This document shows positions 18,379-26,970 of a DNA stretch of 64,000 nucleotides, piece after piece; the stretch's first letter is position 1; each line of letters opens with the position of its first letter. A program made the position numbers and the translations under genes. The notes beneath the pieces were generated by a model, which was given only the letters and a program-made list of their open reading frames with translations, was not told the DNA's origin and made no database searches. The stretch covers positions 1,054,001 through 1,118,000 of the forward strand of contig NZ_CP085335.1 in assembly GCF_020618475.1 (NCBI RefSeq), read 5' to 3'. Origin of the DNA: Haladaptatus halobius. GTDB lineage: Archaea > Halobacteriota > Halobacteria > Halobacteriales > Haladaptataceae.

Positions 18379-18640
18379 TTCACCCCCGCGTACTTGCGTT
18401 ATTGTTCAGCCGGCCGGGAGTTGCTGCTGTTCCAAAAGAGGTGGCATAAATATTTATTCGCTCGCCAGTCTAATCCCTATTCTGGCATTAAGCGCCCTCA
18501 AACAGCCTCGTCGAGATCCATCAGCTAGTTTGTCTATCTTCGGTAGATTTTACTAGTAAAAAATATTAGTTATAAGACATCTGAAAGCGTAGAACGGTAA
18601 TTATCGTCTACTCACGTTGTGGGTAGCTGGCCATGCCAGC
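18190..18640. repeat. Segmental repeat A, copy 1
   Basis: About 450 bases imperfectly repeated at 36720-37145. Shared stretches include GATAACAGGTGGTGAATCG, GCCGGCCGGGAGTTGCTG, CTCGCCAGTCTAATCCCT and GAAAGCGTAGAACGG, all in the same order and orientation. This copy contains only the 5' half of the minus-strand gene that is complete at 36579, so it was truncated after duplication, or the other copy gained sequence. Confidence 0.8.
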
Positions 18641-18802
18641 TTTGACCTCAGTTGCGCTCATACAGTTTAAGCAGCCTTGAACGGTATTTTGATTATCGCC
18701 GAAGACCCGTGCGAAATCTCGCGTGATGAAGCTCTCACAGCTCTGACACCGGTTATCAACGATGCGTGACTCCATCCCTCTTTGTGAAGTGGTCTTTTCC
18801 AT
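18608..18802 (-). CDS. Small zinc-finger protein (DUF7563-like)
   Basis: Cytoplasmic 64-residue protein with one four-cysteine zinc site: CQSC near residue 19 and CLNC near residue 44, plus the SFITRDFARVFGDNQNTV segment typical of a family of haloarchaeal mini zinc fingers. The first ATG lies 15 bases after the stop of the upstream zinc-ribbon gene (18818), so the two form an operon. A second ATG (18775, MESRIVDNRC) is preceded by an AAAGAGGG purine run and may be the real start. Role unknown; such proteins are presumed nucleic-acid or protein adaptors. Confidence 0.7.
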   Translation of the reverse strand: MEKTTSQRGMESRIVDNRCQSCESFITRDFARVFGDNQNTVQGCLNCMSATEVKAGMASYPQRE

Positions 18803-18817
18803 GGGTCAACACCTATA

Positions 18818-19018
18818 TTACATATCATTCATCCGCTGTTTGCGTGTGGCCGCACATTGCTGGCACTCTGTTATCCGGTAGGGTTCTCGCGAAAAGGCTG
18901 CATTTTGGGAATCCTCGTTCTCGGTAATGAGCTTGATCGTCACTTGATGTGGCGTCATCGCAGCACAGTTGTCACATCGTTCTACGAGCTGACTGTCAGC
19001 GGATCTTTTTGCTCCCAT
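18818..19018 (-). CDS. 66-residue zinc-ribbon protein, paralog 1
   Basis: Small putative zinc-binding protein, one of three copies in the window (also 20623 and 28410). Two Cys pairs, CDNC near residue 15 and CQQC near residue 53, frame a beta-rich centre, and the family signature AAFSREPYRITEC...RMND is present near the C-terminus. This copy is the most diverged: it has TPHQVTIKLITEN where the others have TSHTVSVEIRTES. It is first in a two-gene operon with the zinc finger at 18608. Function is unknown; the family is haloarchaeal. Confidence 0.72.
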   Translation of the reverse strand: MGAKRSADSQLVERCDNCAAMTPHQVTIKLITENEDSQNAAFSREPYRITECQQCAATRKQRMNDM

Positions 19019-19270
19019 AGGTTTGTGGTTTTTCCGTCTGGGGTGGTTTCAGCGCAGCACTGGCATCAGGTGGTTGTCTCTGTCTTCTTCACACTAGACA
19101 CATGTTAACATATGAGTAGGGAATATCTCTACCTATGGGCTGAATATGCAGGCTCATTAACCGCCAGCAAATGATTATATTTTTATGCAGATCAGAGAGC
19201 GTAGATTGAGAAACCGTTGGCAACACGTCTCAAGTGGTAGACATTCGGCAAAGAGGTGGAGTGACGTCAC

Positions 19271-19555
19271 CTATCCATCTGTGGTTTGAGAGGCAACTTT
19301 GATTTTCACGGTTCCATCGCCCCAAAGTGTGACTAACACGTCATCGGTATCGAACGCGACAGTCGTGTTGGCAGTGGCGTCTTTGCGAAAGAGATTATTG
19401 AGCGCATCTGTGTTGATATCGTTATAGAGCTGGAACTCTGCCTCAGTTACCTCCGTGTCTTTCAGATCTGCGACCGTCTCTACAATCGCGGTACTCAGCT
19501 CTCGATCGTCGTCTGGATGATACAACTCGCTCTCTTGGTTACTCTGTGTGTCCAT
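19271..19555 (-). CDS. Stand-alone HalOD1 domain protein
   Basis: Cytoplasmic 94-residue protein consisting almost entirely of a HalOD1 domain: an N-terminal helix (ELSTAIVETVADLKDTE), the core INTDALNNLFRKD, where an NxDALxxLF motif is diagnostic, and a C-terminal hairpin VAFDTDDVLVTLWGDGTVKIKV. HalOD1 is the predicted output domain of haloarchaeal signal-transduction proteins; free-standing copies probably act as adaptors. It has no operon partner. Further copies, intact and broken, are at 20236, 25806, 26971, 42449 and 43415. Confidence 0.85.
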   Translation of the reverse strand: MDTQSNQESELYHPDDDRELSTAIVETVADLKDTEVTEAEFQLYNDINTDALNNLFRKDATANTTVAFDTDDVLVTLWGDGTVKIKVASQTTDG

Positions 19556-19915
19556 ATGCTACCAGCACACGGAATCTGAATAACCGTTCTGGGCGTTAAT
19601 CCACTCTTTCTATTTAACTGATGCATGCTACTCGTTTATCTCCTCACTGCCGTCATGTGGCCAGAGCACCTAAGCACGCGAGAGTCTCTCATATTTTTCG
19701 GGTGGAGGAGCCACAGTGAGACACTGGTGCCAGAACCATCAGCTTCACCGACAACGCGGGCAGTGCAATTAGGACTTCATCACTACTTACTCAAGTTTCA
19801 ATACCAACACAGTATAAGATACGAAAGTGTGCAGACCGTTCCGTTACGAACGCTTTTCCACTATGTGGATAAGGTACTTCGTCTCTCGTTACCAACCCAC
19901 ACACTAGGGAGAGCT

Positions 19916-20080
19916 ATGAGTGTCCTCGACCGACTCAAGGCGGTATTCAGTAGCAAGGAGGAACAGAGACATAGATACCAGTGCATAGACTGTCAGACTA
20001 CATTTGAATCGTCAGAGTCCCGTATGGCGAAAGTCACGTGCCAAATGTGCGGGTCAAGCAGCGTCCAGAGCGTCGCCTAA
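19916..20080 (+). CDS. Small zinc-ribbon protein, 54 residues
   Basis: The start is set at ATG 19916 (MSVLDRLKAVFSSKEEQ), because the longer open frame upstream has no protein-like character. An amphipathic N-terminal helix leads to YQCIDCQTTFES and then VTCQMCGSSSVQSV: two CxxC knuckles of a zinc ribbon like those in many haloarchaeal small proteins. Possible roles include nucleic-acid binding or partner docking; nothing narrower can be said. Confidence 0.68.
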   Translation: MSVLDRLKAVFSSKEEQRHRYQCIDCQTTFESSESRMAKVTCQMCGSSSVQSVA

Positions 20081-20235
20081 ATTCGGCATCAGCGACAACG
20101 ATGGTGACTCTGTTCACGTCTCCTAGGCCAATCTTTACTGAAGTTGCTCAAAATGCCTCATAGCAAGGGTATAGTCTGACCACGCTCATCCGACAGAGTC
20201 GCCTCTGCGCACCGACCTGTGAGGAAGAAACACGA

Positions 20236-20290
20236 ACTGACGGCCGAGTTACGTTTATGTATACTGGCTATGAGGTCGTCATTCACAACA
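20236..20290 (+). pseudogene. HalOD1 C-terminal remnant
   Basis: The frame TDGRVTFMYTGYEVVIHN matches the last two strands of HalOD1 domains (compare IEFTYEGYRITIHQDG in the gene at 43415). No HalOD1 N-terminal half is found in frame upstream. The rest of 20081-20570 shows no gene. Confidence 0.45.
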
Positions 20291-20575
20291 GATGGTCAGA
20301 GTCATCGAAACGCGGGATGGGAACGAACAGCACTGACCTGATTCTCCGCCGCTGCAGTTCCTCACGCTGTCGGGTGGAAACGAACCTCTTGAGCAGTCAT
20401 CCCCGACAATGATTACCGTGTTATACAATAGCAAGATAATTTGGAAAGCGGCAAAAGTGATCATATTCAATGCCTCATTGTTTTCTGACGGTTACCCCCT
20501 CTATTTGACCATTTCCGAGAGCTCTCTCTGGTAATGGTTCAAAATTCTTCGAACACGGACTAACAAAGGTCGCTG

Positions 20576-20581
20576 TTTATA
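20576..20581 (+). promoter_or_regulatory. TATA element of zinc-ribbon gene
   Basis: TTTATA, preceded by AACAAAGGTCGCTG and 41 bases before the ATG at 20623. The same box in the same context occurs at 28365-28370, so it is likely the core promoter, with the AAAG/AACAAAG stretch as candidate BRE or activator site. Confidence 0.6.
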
Positions 20582-20622
20582 CTTCTCTTAGTAGTTTCAC
20601 AAGCTGCGGAAGGGGGGTCACC

Positions 20623-20823
20623 ATGACAGCGAAACACCAAGAATCTCAGACGGTGGTGGAACGATGTGAGAACTGCGACCGTGAGACCTCGCATACAGTT
20701 TCAGTCGAGATCCGGACAGAGAGCAAGAAGAAAGAGAACGCCGAATTCTCGCGCGAACCATACCGAATTGCGACGTGCCAAACATGCGGTGAGATGACGA
20801 GCCAGCGGATGAACAACGCGTGA
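20623..20823 (+). CDS. 66-residue zinc-ribbon protein, paralog 2
   Basis: Near twin of the gene at 28410. It begins MTAKHQESQTVVERCENC and has a second Cys pair in CQTCGEM, so one zinc ribbon is expected. Between them lie HTVSVEIRTESKKKENAEF and the family core SREPYRIATC, and it ends QRMNNA. The purine run GGAAGGGGGG just upstream of the ATG could act as a ribosome-binding site. Function is unknown. Sequence identity with the copy at 28410 is very high at protein level while the flanks have drifted, so both products are probably used. Confidence 0.82.
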   Translation: MTAKHQESQTVVERCENCDRETSHTVSVEIRTESKKKENAEFSREPYRIATCQTCGEMTSQRMNNA

Positions 20824-20903
20824 CGCGGACACTGCAAGAAGTCCTCGTCGGTCTTCTCAGGATATAAATTTCAGCGAGAAGAGCTTGCACATGTATTTTC
20901 GAC

Positions 20904-20934
20904 GACCCCTCCTGGGGCTATTCACTTCCGCTTA
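20904..20934 (+). promoter_or_regulatory. Hairpin plus ACTTCCGCTTA element, copy 1
   Basis: Stem CCCC/GGGG (20906-20909 with 20914-20917) around a TCCT loop, six bases, then ACTTCCGCTTA (20924-20934). It lies about 100 bases after the zinc-ribbon stop codon. The same layout recurs elsewhere with other stem sequences; see the finding on this element. Confidence 0.5.
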
Positions 20935-21079
20935 TCATGGAAATGGATAGACGCTTCAGTGCTATCGTTGAGGTTCCTCCCTCTTGACTCTGTGCACTGT
21001 TGACGCTGCTGTGGAGTCAAGGATTGAGGAAAGCACTATATTCAGTAACGGTAGTATTTTTACTGGATATTATTATCAT

Positions 21080-21493
21080 TTATCCGTTTGTTTCTTCGTG
21101 ACGTTTTTCTGCGGAAGGGGATCTGTCTAGCTCGTTTTCAACCAATGTAACGATCTTTTCTCGCCCGAGACGGAGTCGAGTAAGCTGGTCATCTGCTTCC
21201 ATTTCTGTGAGTCGGATACTCACTGTTGCTTTTGACCAGTCAGTCATGTCAACGATTTGTTTCTGGCGCATTCGACCGCCATTCTGGGTGAGAAGAAGAC
21301 GAATCTGAGCGTGCGCTTCAGCCTTGGAGAGTCTCTGTTTCGATGAGTTAGAGTTGTCAGGTGTCTGTTTCGGTGGGTTTTGGATTGTTCGCTGTCTCAT
21401 CCATTGGGAAATGAGGAAGAATCCAACTATCCCTAGAATCACTCCAGCTACTACAAATTCGATCTTTTCGAGGAGAAGGCTGATTGTGACCAT
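21080..21493 (-). CDS. Membrane-anchored winged-helix protein (DUF7343-type)
   Basis: 137 residues. One N-terminal membrane helix (about 10-29, VVAGVILGIVGFFLI) is followed by a polar linker rich in Asn, Ser and Pro, then a MarR-like winged helix (about 56-120) with RLSKAEAHAQIRLLL, MRQKQIVDMTDWSKATVSIRL and a basic wing RLGREKIVTL. The same winged helix ends the surface protein at the right edge of the window (TEWSKSKVSRLL). It would place a DNA-binding domain at the cytoplasmic membrane face, as in membrane-bound one-component regulators. Target genes are unknown. Confidence 0.78.
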   Translation of the reverse strand: MVTISLLLEKIEFVVAGVILGIVGFFLISQWMRQRTIQNPPKQTPDNSNSSKQRLSKAEAHAQIRLLLTQNGGRMRQKQIVDMTDWSKATVSIRLTEMEADDQLTRLRLGREKIVTLVENELDRSPSAEKRHEETNG

Positions 21494-21609
21494 GACTACA
21501 GTCTGCCTGCAGTACCACGGATAATCTCATCATTCTTAGTGTCTTCACCGCTACTAGTATGTCATCAAATATTCGAATTTTATACTAAACGGAAAGAAGA
21601 GGTATATAG

Positions 21610-21777
21610 CTACAAATCCCGGGGTTGGACGGTTTTCCGGTCGTTTTCCTCGGCGCGGCGTGCGGCGTTGTCGAGCACGGTCGCGACTTCGCCATCGAGC
21701 GCCTCATAGAAATCACTCACGACATTCATGTCTTCGAGCTGTTCTTTCACTGCTGCTTTGTCAATCAAATCAGCCAT
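21610..21777 (-). CDS. DUF1931-type histone-fold protein, 55 residues
   Basis: Small protein MADLIDKAAVKEQLEDMNVV... ending NAARRAEENDRKTVQPRDL. This is the pattern of the archaeal DUF1931/histone-fold family: a short helix, a long central helix (SDFYEALDGEVATVLDNAARRA) and the terminal RKTVQPRDL, which resembles the loop and last helix start of histones. It is predicted to dimerise and may bind DNA. The ATG and stop are clear and the length equals that of free-standing haloarchaeal homologues. It is not in an operon. Confidence 0.85.
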   Translation of the reverse strand: MADLIDKAAVKEQLEDMNVVSDFYEALDGEVATVLDNAARRAEENDRKTVQPRDL

Positions 21778-22039
21778 ACAGGCATCTAACCGATATAATA
21801 CTATAAAAATCAGTAGTAAAAATCGATCTCACACGGAGGTCAACGGCGGACTGATGAGTTCGTGTATCGTTGTTCTACGTGTCTGCTTACACCCAGTGGC
21901 CAAGATATTTATTGTCAATTTCACTCTGTATTAATCGCGTATGATCTATAGAAGATGACCAAACATGTTTATCCATGTACTCAAGTATGAAGTATACCAG
22001 CCCAGCGAGAAGGCAGTGAATTTCATCATAGCGAAAGCA

Positions 22040-23695
22040 ATGACCGACGAGAATTCATCCACCGAAAATGCATTCGCCGCTGCAGCAGTCGATCTAGATG
22101 AGGCATCCTACTTCCGGACACTCGTCGAGAACACCTCGGATGCCATTCTCACGCTCAACGAAGAGAGTACCATTATCTTTGCAAATCCCGCCGTCGAGCG
22201 CCTCCTCGGCTATCAGCCAGACGAATTGGTCGGACACTCCACGACAGTGATCATCCCTGAACGACTGCGCCAACGCCACGAAACAGCACTCAATCGGTAT
22301 CTCGAAACGGACGAACGAAGTCTCGATTGGGATGGCACGGAACTCCCTGCTTTGCACAAGAATGGTCATGAGGTGCCCGTCTCGATTACATTTCGAGAGC
22401 ATAACGACAGTGGCCACCGCCTCTTTACGGGCATCATCCGGGATATCTCGGCGCAGAAAACGCGTGAACAGCAGTTACGCCACCAGCGCGATACGCTCGA
22501 ACGGATTCGCCAAGTCACAGAGAGTCTCCGACTGACCAATCAGATTCTCGTCCGCGCCTCAACCCGAGACGAGATCGAGCAAATGATCTGCGATCGGCTG
22601 GCGACCTCAGAAGCATACGCATTTGCTTGGATTGGAGATTATATTAGTGAACACAAGCAGATCGAACCGCACACGTGGGCTGGCGTCGAGGACGACTATC
22701 TCTCAGAGGTCGAAGTTACAGCTGACGAAAGCGACACTGGGTATGGGCCAGCTGGGCAGGCAGTCCGTACACGGTTAGTGCAGATCGTGCAGAATATACG
22801 TACTGACTCTACGTTTGAGCCGTGGCGTGACGAAGCACTCCAACGAGGATATCGTGCAGTGGCGGCTGTTCCCCTACAGTATGGTGAGACGATCTACGGC
22901 GTCCTTGTCATCTACTCGTCTCGCGCATTCGCGTTTGATGAATACGAGCAAACGCTGCTGGGGGAACTCGGCGAGCGAATTGGCCATGCGATCCACGCTG
23001 TGGACAATCAACAACTGCTGCATACCGATACCGTGGTTGAACTTACGTTCCAATTAACGGAGAATGATGCTGTCCTCATCGAAGCCTCCGATTATTTTGA
23101 GTGTCAACTGACGCTCGAGACAATCACGCCCGTCTCAAATCAAGGATTTGTCTGTTATACCACGGTTGAGGGGGCAGCACCAGAAGACGTCTGTGAGCGC
23201 TTACGAGAGACCCCTCAGATCGACCAGGCACGGCCGGTTCGTATGACCGGTGAGACAGGTGCCATCGAATATACCATTACCGGTGGCTCACCGAGCGTGA
23301 CGTTGATCGAGTACGGAGCTACTATTCAGTCACTTACGATAGAGCAAGGTGAAGCGACCATTATCGGTGAGGTCGCGCCGGACACAAACACACGCCAAAT
23401 TATTGAAGGGATGCAAACGGCACACCCGGAGATCACGTTCATTGCTAAACAGACGAGAGATCGGCCGGCCCACAGCGCCGATGAAGTGGATTGGCATGTT
23501 CTTGCTGATATCTTGACGACACGTCAACGTGAGGTGCTAGAAGTGGCGTATCACGCAGGGTATTTCGCGTCACCACGCGAGACAACAGGCGAAGAACTTG
23601 CCGAGATACTTGATATTGCGTCGCCAACCTTCTATCAGCATATTCGGAAAAGTACCCAGAAACTCTTGGACGTAATCCTTGTTGATGAGCAGTGA
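22040..23695 (+). CDS. PAS-GAF-BAT-HTH_10 sensory regulator
   Basis: Bacterio-opsin-activator-like transcription factor of 551 residues. The start is ATG 22040 (MTDENSSTENAF); the longer frame from 21965 adds a non-conserved leader. Domains in order: PAS (about 23-145: FRTLVENTSDAILTL, ANPAVERLLGYQPDELVG); a connecting coiled coil (REQQLRHQRDTLERIR); GAF (about 165-320: DEIEQMICDRLAT, AVAAVPLQYGETIYGVLVIYS); the BAT sensory domain (about 328-475); and HTH_10 (about 486-545: LTTRQREVLEVAYHAGYFASPRET ... SPTFYQHIR). Such proteins sense redox, oxygen or light through PAS/GAF and activate target genes. No bacterio-opsin or gas-vesicle gene is nearby. Confidence 0.92.
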   Translation: MTDENSSTENAFAAAAVDLDEASYFRTLVENTSDAILTLNEESTIIFANPAVERLLGYQPDELVGHSTTVIIPERLRQRHETALNRYLETDERSLDWDGTELPALHKNGHEVPVSITFREHNDSGHRLFTGIIRDISAQKTREQQLRHQRDTLERIRQVTESLRLTNQILVRASTRDEIEQMICDRLATSEAYAFAWIGDYISEHKQIEPHTWAGVEDDYLSEVEVTADESDTGYGPAGQAVRTRLVQIVQNIRTDSTFEPWRDEALQRGYRAVAAVPLQYGETIYGVLVIYSSRAFAFDEYEQTLLGELGERIGHAIHAVDNQQLLHTDTVVELTFQLTENDAVLIEASDYFECQLTLETITPVSNQGFVCYTTVEGAAPEDVCERLRETPQIDQARPVRMTGETGAIEYTITGGSPSVTLIEYGATIQSLTIEQGEATIIGEVAPDTNTRQIIEGMQTAHPEITFIAKQTRDRPAHSADEVDWHVLADILTTRQREVLEVAYHAGYFASPRETTGEELAEILDIASPTFYQHIRKSTQKLLDVILVDEQ

Positions 23696-23806
23696 CTTGG
23701 TATCGAACCTAGATTACTAGGCTTGCAACAAATATATTGATTTTCTGAACATTGCATCCTAGTCCTCGCGATTTTCCCACTCGAATAAGAACTCAAGAGT
23801 GAACAC

Positions 23807-24175
23807 ATGAGTGATACACAAACTCCCCGATCGAATGCATCGACTATCGACTCTCGGCTCACCCCCACTGAGATTTTCGATCTCCTCAGAGACGACCGAC
23901 GGCGGTACATCCTCCATACCCTTACTAAGCGCACAGATGCTGTTGACCTCAACGCGCTTGCGACGGCGATCGTGCAGTGGGAACAGAAGATGGACATAAG
24001 AATGGATAATCACTACGAGCGTGTCGTGACCGATCTCGCCCACCACCACCTCCCACGACTCCTCGATGCTGAGATCCTCGTGTATCAGCATGAGCAAGAG
24101 ACAGTCACACTCTGCGACACGGCGATTTCCCTGACACCCTACCTTGAGCTTGCCGCCAATGCCGATTTCAACTAA
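23807..24175 (+). CDS. DUF7344 domain protein
   Basis: Intact 122-residue member of the small winged-helix-like family. After a polar leader it shows LTPTEIFDLLRDDRRRYILHTLTKR, the diagnostic first helix, then VDLNALATAIVQWE, a spacer with many acidic and His residues, and HHHLPRLLDAEILVYQHEQETVTL. The His-x-x-Leu-Pro motif and following wing are typical. It follows the PAS/GAF regulator by 111 bases and precedes a 45-residue gene, from which it is separated by a perfect six-base-pair hairpin. Confidence 0.85.
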   Translation: MSDTQTPRSNASTIDSRLTPTEIFDLLRDDRRRYILHTLTKRTDAVDLNALATAIVQWEQKMDIRMDNHYERVVTDLAHHHLPRLLDAEILVYQHEQETVTLCDTAISLTPYLELAANADFN

Positions 24176-24189
24176 CATCAAAATAGAGT

Positions 24190-24204
24190 CCCTCCAGCGG
24201 AGGG
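24190..24204 (+). terminator. Hairpin between DUF7344 gene and small gene
   Basis: CCCTCC, loop AGC, GGAGGG, followed by ATTTCT. A short, perfect GC-rich stem 15 bases after the DUF7344 stop codon. It could act as a weak terminator or processing site. It also lies about 19 bases before the next ATG, so a role in translation of that gene is possible. Confidence 0.4.
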
Positions 24205-24222
24205 ATTTCTAACAGAGGCCTC

Positions 24223-24360
24223 ATGGGTTACTACCTCTCGTGTACCATCTGCACATTTGAACGCGAGGCTGAAACGCTTGCAATGGCTTTAAACCTTGAA
24301 GAAACCCACGTCGACCAGTGGGGTGCCAAACATATTATCGAAATCGAACATCATGACTAA
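24223..24360 (+). CDS. 45-residue Cys-pair small protein
   Basis: Clear ATG-to-TAA frame: MGYYLSCTICTFEREAETL, then ALNLEETHVDQWGAKHIIEIE and HHD. A single CxxC near the N-terminus and a His in THVDQWGAKH give a CCHH-like set, matching many haloarchaeal 45-60 residue proteins of the form CxxCxFxxxxxxxxxAxxxExxH. A zinc-binding adaptor is the likeliest class. It is probably co-transcribed with the DUF7344 gene 47 bases upstream. Confidence 0.65.
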   Translation: MGYYLSCTICTFEREAETLAMALNLEETHVDQWGAKHIIEIEHHD

Positions 24361-24534
24361 CGATCAACGACCCTGAGTTGGTCGTTACTGCCCTTCGATA
24401 CGACGCAGTTTTGGTGGTATCTCCTGCAGAATATACTTACGGTAGTAGAGATACTGGCTGATCGCTACAATACTTTATGCGGTGTAGATTACTATCACAG
24501 TCACAAGATTGGAGAGGAGCGAAAGCGGATAGAT

Positions 24535-24933
24535 CTAGAACCAAACTCTGCTGACAAGTAGAATACTCCCGAATGAAAGGACGAGATAGTAGAGATTCCA
24601 TGGAATGCCCGGTGACATATCATCAAGATGCATGTCGAGAACCAGACTACGTCGTGAGAGATGTATCTCCACGGTTTCACGCTCGTATTCGATAATTCTA
24701 GCATTGGTGAGTTTCGGCAGATATGTCTGGTAGAGCGAGATAAAGATGCGTTTTCGTTGCTCACTCATTAGCTCTGCCGATATGGTGTTGTATTTCCATG
24801 CCGCCACTTGGTTGGTCAAGTCGGACAGTTCGACGAGTCTCTCTTCCCGTCGGAGATGGTAGAGGGCGTATCGTCGCCGAGGGCTTTTTAGAAGCTCAAA
24901 AACCTGATTTTCTGAGAGTTATGAACTCTCCAT
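24535..24933 (-). pseudogene. DUF7344-TM protein with premature stop at codon 5
   Basis: The minus frame from ATG 24931-24933 reads Met-Glu-Ser-Ser, then TAA, then continues LSENQVFELLKSPRRRYALYHL, the hallmark DUF7344 helix. It goes on through LYQTYLPKLTNARIIEYERETVEI to a C-terminal hydrophobic helix (WNLYYLVLSFGSILLVSRVWF). The membrane-tailed form of DUF7344 is common, so one C-terminal helix may be the remains of two. With the nonsense codon, full-length synthesis needs readthrough or an unusual downstream start; TTG at 24817 would omit the first helix. Most likely a recent pseudogene. Confidence 0.7.
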
Positions 24934-25504
24934 AGTACAGGTGTTTGCTGACTGCTTATCAGTACTAATCCTGCTCTCTTCGAACCCATGACCAGACTGG
25001 AGTAATAGATGCCACCACCGCATATAGGAAATGCCACCTGTGTTCACTTTGTTACTCAGGTACTGTTTCCAGGTAGTGTCATGTTTCTCCACAGCTTGCC
25101 AACCGATGACCATCTCGTCGAAGCATTCTACCGAACGTCGGCTGAGTCTGAGGCTATCCTTCTTTTTCTGCTGGTACAGCCTACCTACAGGGTCGTTCCG
25201 CGGCTCTCCATAACACTACTTTTGCGGTTACCAATGATTGAGTAGTATGGGTAGAATGAATGATATCGCTGTCTATCGGTTTTAGGCGTATCTCCGTTCA
25301 GACGTCCGGTGAGCCATGAAACGAAGTATCATCTGAGTTCTGTTGGCCGAACCACGTTGAAACTGCTCATTCTTAGAGGCGTTTTCGATAGAAGTCGTCA
25401 ACGGGCCTAAAACACCATCTGCGACCAACCATAGAAGTGCAGATAAGAGCGAGACTAGCAGTCACAAGGATTCGTGCATAGTTAACGCGGTAATCTCGGG
25501 GCGG
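24934..25504. other. Gene-free stretch
   Basis: About 570 bases with no supported gene; all frames are short or lack protein-like composition. Nothing structural stands out apart from the start of repeat C at its right end. Confidence 0.4.
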
Positions 25505-25735
25505 TGAAGAAAATGGTATCGAGCTGACTTAGAGGACGATACTTCCGACCCACCAAACAAGCAGGAGGAGTCCGGCCCAGACAAATAACTGAATCATCAC
25601 CACCAGACGAAGGTACAATGATCGTTTGCTTACAGCCATGTTATCAATAACCATGGCCGAGGATGTTAGTTATAGAGTTCAGAACGCTATCGAAGACGGA
25701 CACTACTCATATACTTTTGATCTGCGCTGGCGGTG
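25505..25735. repeat. Segmental repeat C, copy 1
   Basis: About 230 bases repeated at 44490-44735 in the same orientation. Shared runs include AACTGAATCATCA, CCAGACG, ATGTTAGTTATA and GAAGACGGA. The unit carries a 36-residue membrane-protein gene on the minus strand with its upstream region. Confidence 0.8.
25529..25639 (-). CDS. 36-residue single-helix membrane protein, copy 1
   Basis: ATG-to-TAA frame reading MAVSKRSLYLRLVVMIQL then FVWAGLLLLVWWVGSIVL: a basic N-terminus and one hydrophobic helix rich in Trp. A homologue with the same length and the shared core YLRLV-MIQL--W-GLLLLVW lies at 44520. The pattern of differences, mostly conservative and in-frame with both start and stop retained, indicates real coding genes. 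It is likely a small regulatory membrane peptide; function unknown. Confidence 0.68.
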   Translation of the reverse strand: MAVSKRSLYLRLVVMIQLFVWAGLLLLVWWVGSIVL

Positions 25736-25805
25736 ATGGGTTTCGTGCTTCCCGGAAGGCACTGCTGGACGGGTAGGATTTGACCAACAGAGGTGGGAAA
25801 GGGTA

Positions 25806-26090
25806 CTACTGATGTTCTATAAATGGCTCAGCGTGAATCGTCCGATCGCTGGTGGCCGTCACTTCGTATCCGCAGCAGGAGAATGTGACACCTCCGTCCG
25901 TTCGCGGTTGCCCATCATATCATGGCGAAAAAAGCTCTTCGAGCGCATCAGGATTGATGACATCGTAGATGGAGTCAAGGCCAACGGCAGGGACACCCTC
26001 ACGCCTTGCGACTTCTCGTACGATGGCCGTACTCACTGCTTCGTCGTCTACCGGTTCTCTCCCGTCTTCGAATGTCGTACTCACAAGCAT
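25806..26090 (-). pseudogene. HalOD1 protein with internal TGA
   Basis: From ATG 26090 the minus frame reads MLVSTTFEDGREPVDDEAV, then a helix (VSTAIVREVARREG) and DSIYDVINPDALEELFSP, the HalOD1 core. A TGA at 25920-25922 stops it there. The same frame continues without break into GVTFSCCGYEVTATSDRTI, the C-terminal HalOD1 hairpin, and ends at TAG 25806. A single nonsense mutation therefore splits an otherwise complete domain of about 93 codons. Confidence 0.72.
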
Positions 26091-26348
26091 GATTGAGTGC
26101 TTCTCCAGCCACTGACTGTTGTCTCTGGATCGCTCTCTGAGTGGCGTGCATTAGCGCACAACCGGCCAGGTATAAAGTCACTGTGAATCGTGATTCACAC
26201 TCATCAGAACCTCGCAAACCCTCACGCATAACATAGAACCACTAGTCGTCCAACCGTGTGAACCAGGGACTTTTTCACGGAGACGTGACGGTTGCTGAAC
26301 GGAGTGAAAGAGAGAGGGACAAGCAGTAAACTCTCAAGATAGTTTGTC

Positions 26349-26675
26349 TCACTCACCCTGGGCGGTCACCTTGAGGAAGGCTTCACTCGCCGTGCTCCCT
26401 CGATACCGAATTGTCTGACTCCGTGGATCATACTCGATGAGTCGGTGATCGGCGAGAGCTGGGAGATGCTGATGTACCAGCACAATCCGTGCGTGTTGGC
26501 GCGACGTGACTGCCTCCACGTGCTTCTGAACATTCTCGGCCAGCTCGTCAAGCGTTGCAACGTCCGTGTTCTTCGTTCGAAGATATGAGAGCACTGCGCG
26601 ACGACATGGGTCAGCGAGTACTTTCAACAGTGCGTCGACCGGGATGTCGTGCGTGGTGTGCTTACAAACTGTCAT
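26349..26675 (-). CDS. DUF7344 domain protein
   Basis: Intact 108-residue regulator-like protein. VDALLKVLADPCRRAVLSYLR is the family helix; VATLDELAENVQKHVEAV follows; then RIVLVHQHLPALADHRLIEYDPRSQTIRY gives the HxHLPxL segment and wing. The N-terminal MTVCKHTTH contains Cys and two His near Cys-30, but no clear metal site. It stands alone, facing away from the HalOD1/DUF7504 gene across a ~300-base AT-rich spacer. Confidence 0.85.
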   Translation of the reverse strand: MTVCKHTTHDIPVDALLKVLADPCRRAVLSYLRTKNTDVATLDELAENVQKHVEAVTSRQHARIVLVHQHLPALADHRLIEYDPRSQTIRYRGSTASEAFLKVTAQGE

Positions 26676-26970
26676 TTTGTCTCCCTTCAGTGTGGCGTGG
26701 CAGACCTCGCAGGAATACCACTAATGGGCATCTATGAGTATCGTCCCGCTGAACTCCACACTGTTAAATATTCACAGTAGTGCTATCGTCTTAGTCTCTC
26801 TAACCAGATATTCAAAACACTACGAATCCTACTCTTGTCTGATTTTACAGTGCTTTCTTCGGAATAATTGACCAAAGTAGCTACTGCAATCGTTTCTCTG
26901 TTCTCTACGTTGTATGGGAACATATGTCTCACTGGAATTTTTACGCCTCGAAGGTGAAAGGGAGACACCA

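Larger units (their letters stand above)
20480..20935. repeat. Segmental repeat B, copy 1
   Basis: About 450 bases repeated at 28275-28730 in the same orientation. The unit contains an upstream region (CTCTATTT...CATTTCCGAGAG, TAATGGTC/TT), a promoter with AACAAAGGTCGCTGTTTATAC, the 66-residue zinc-ribbon gene, and a downstream part ending in a hairpin and an ACTTCCGCTTA-type box. Promoter and coding sequence are more conserved than the flanks, which suggests both copies are under selection. Confidence 0.85.
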
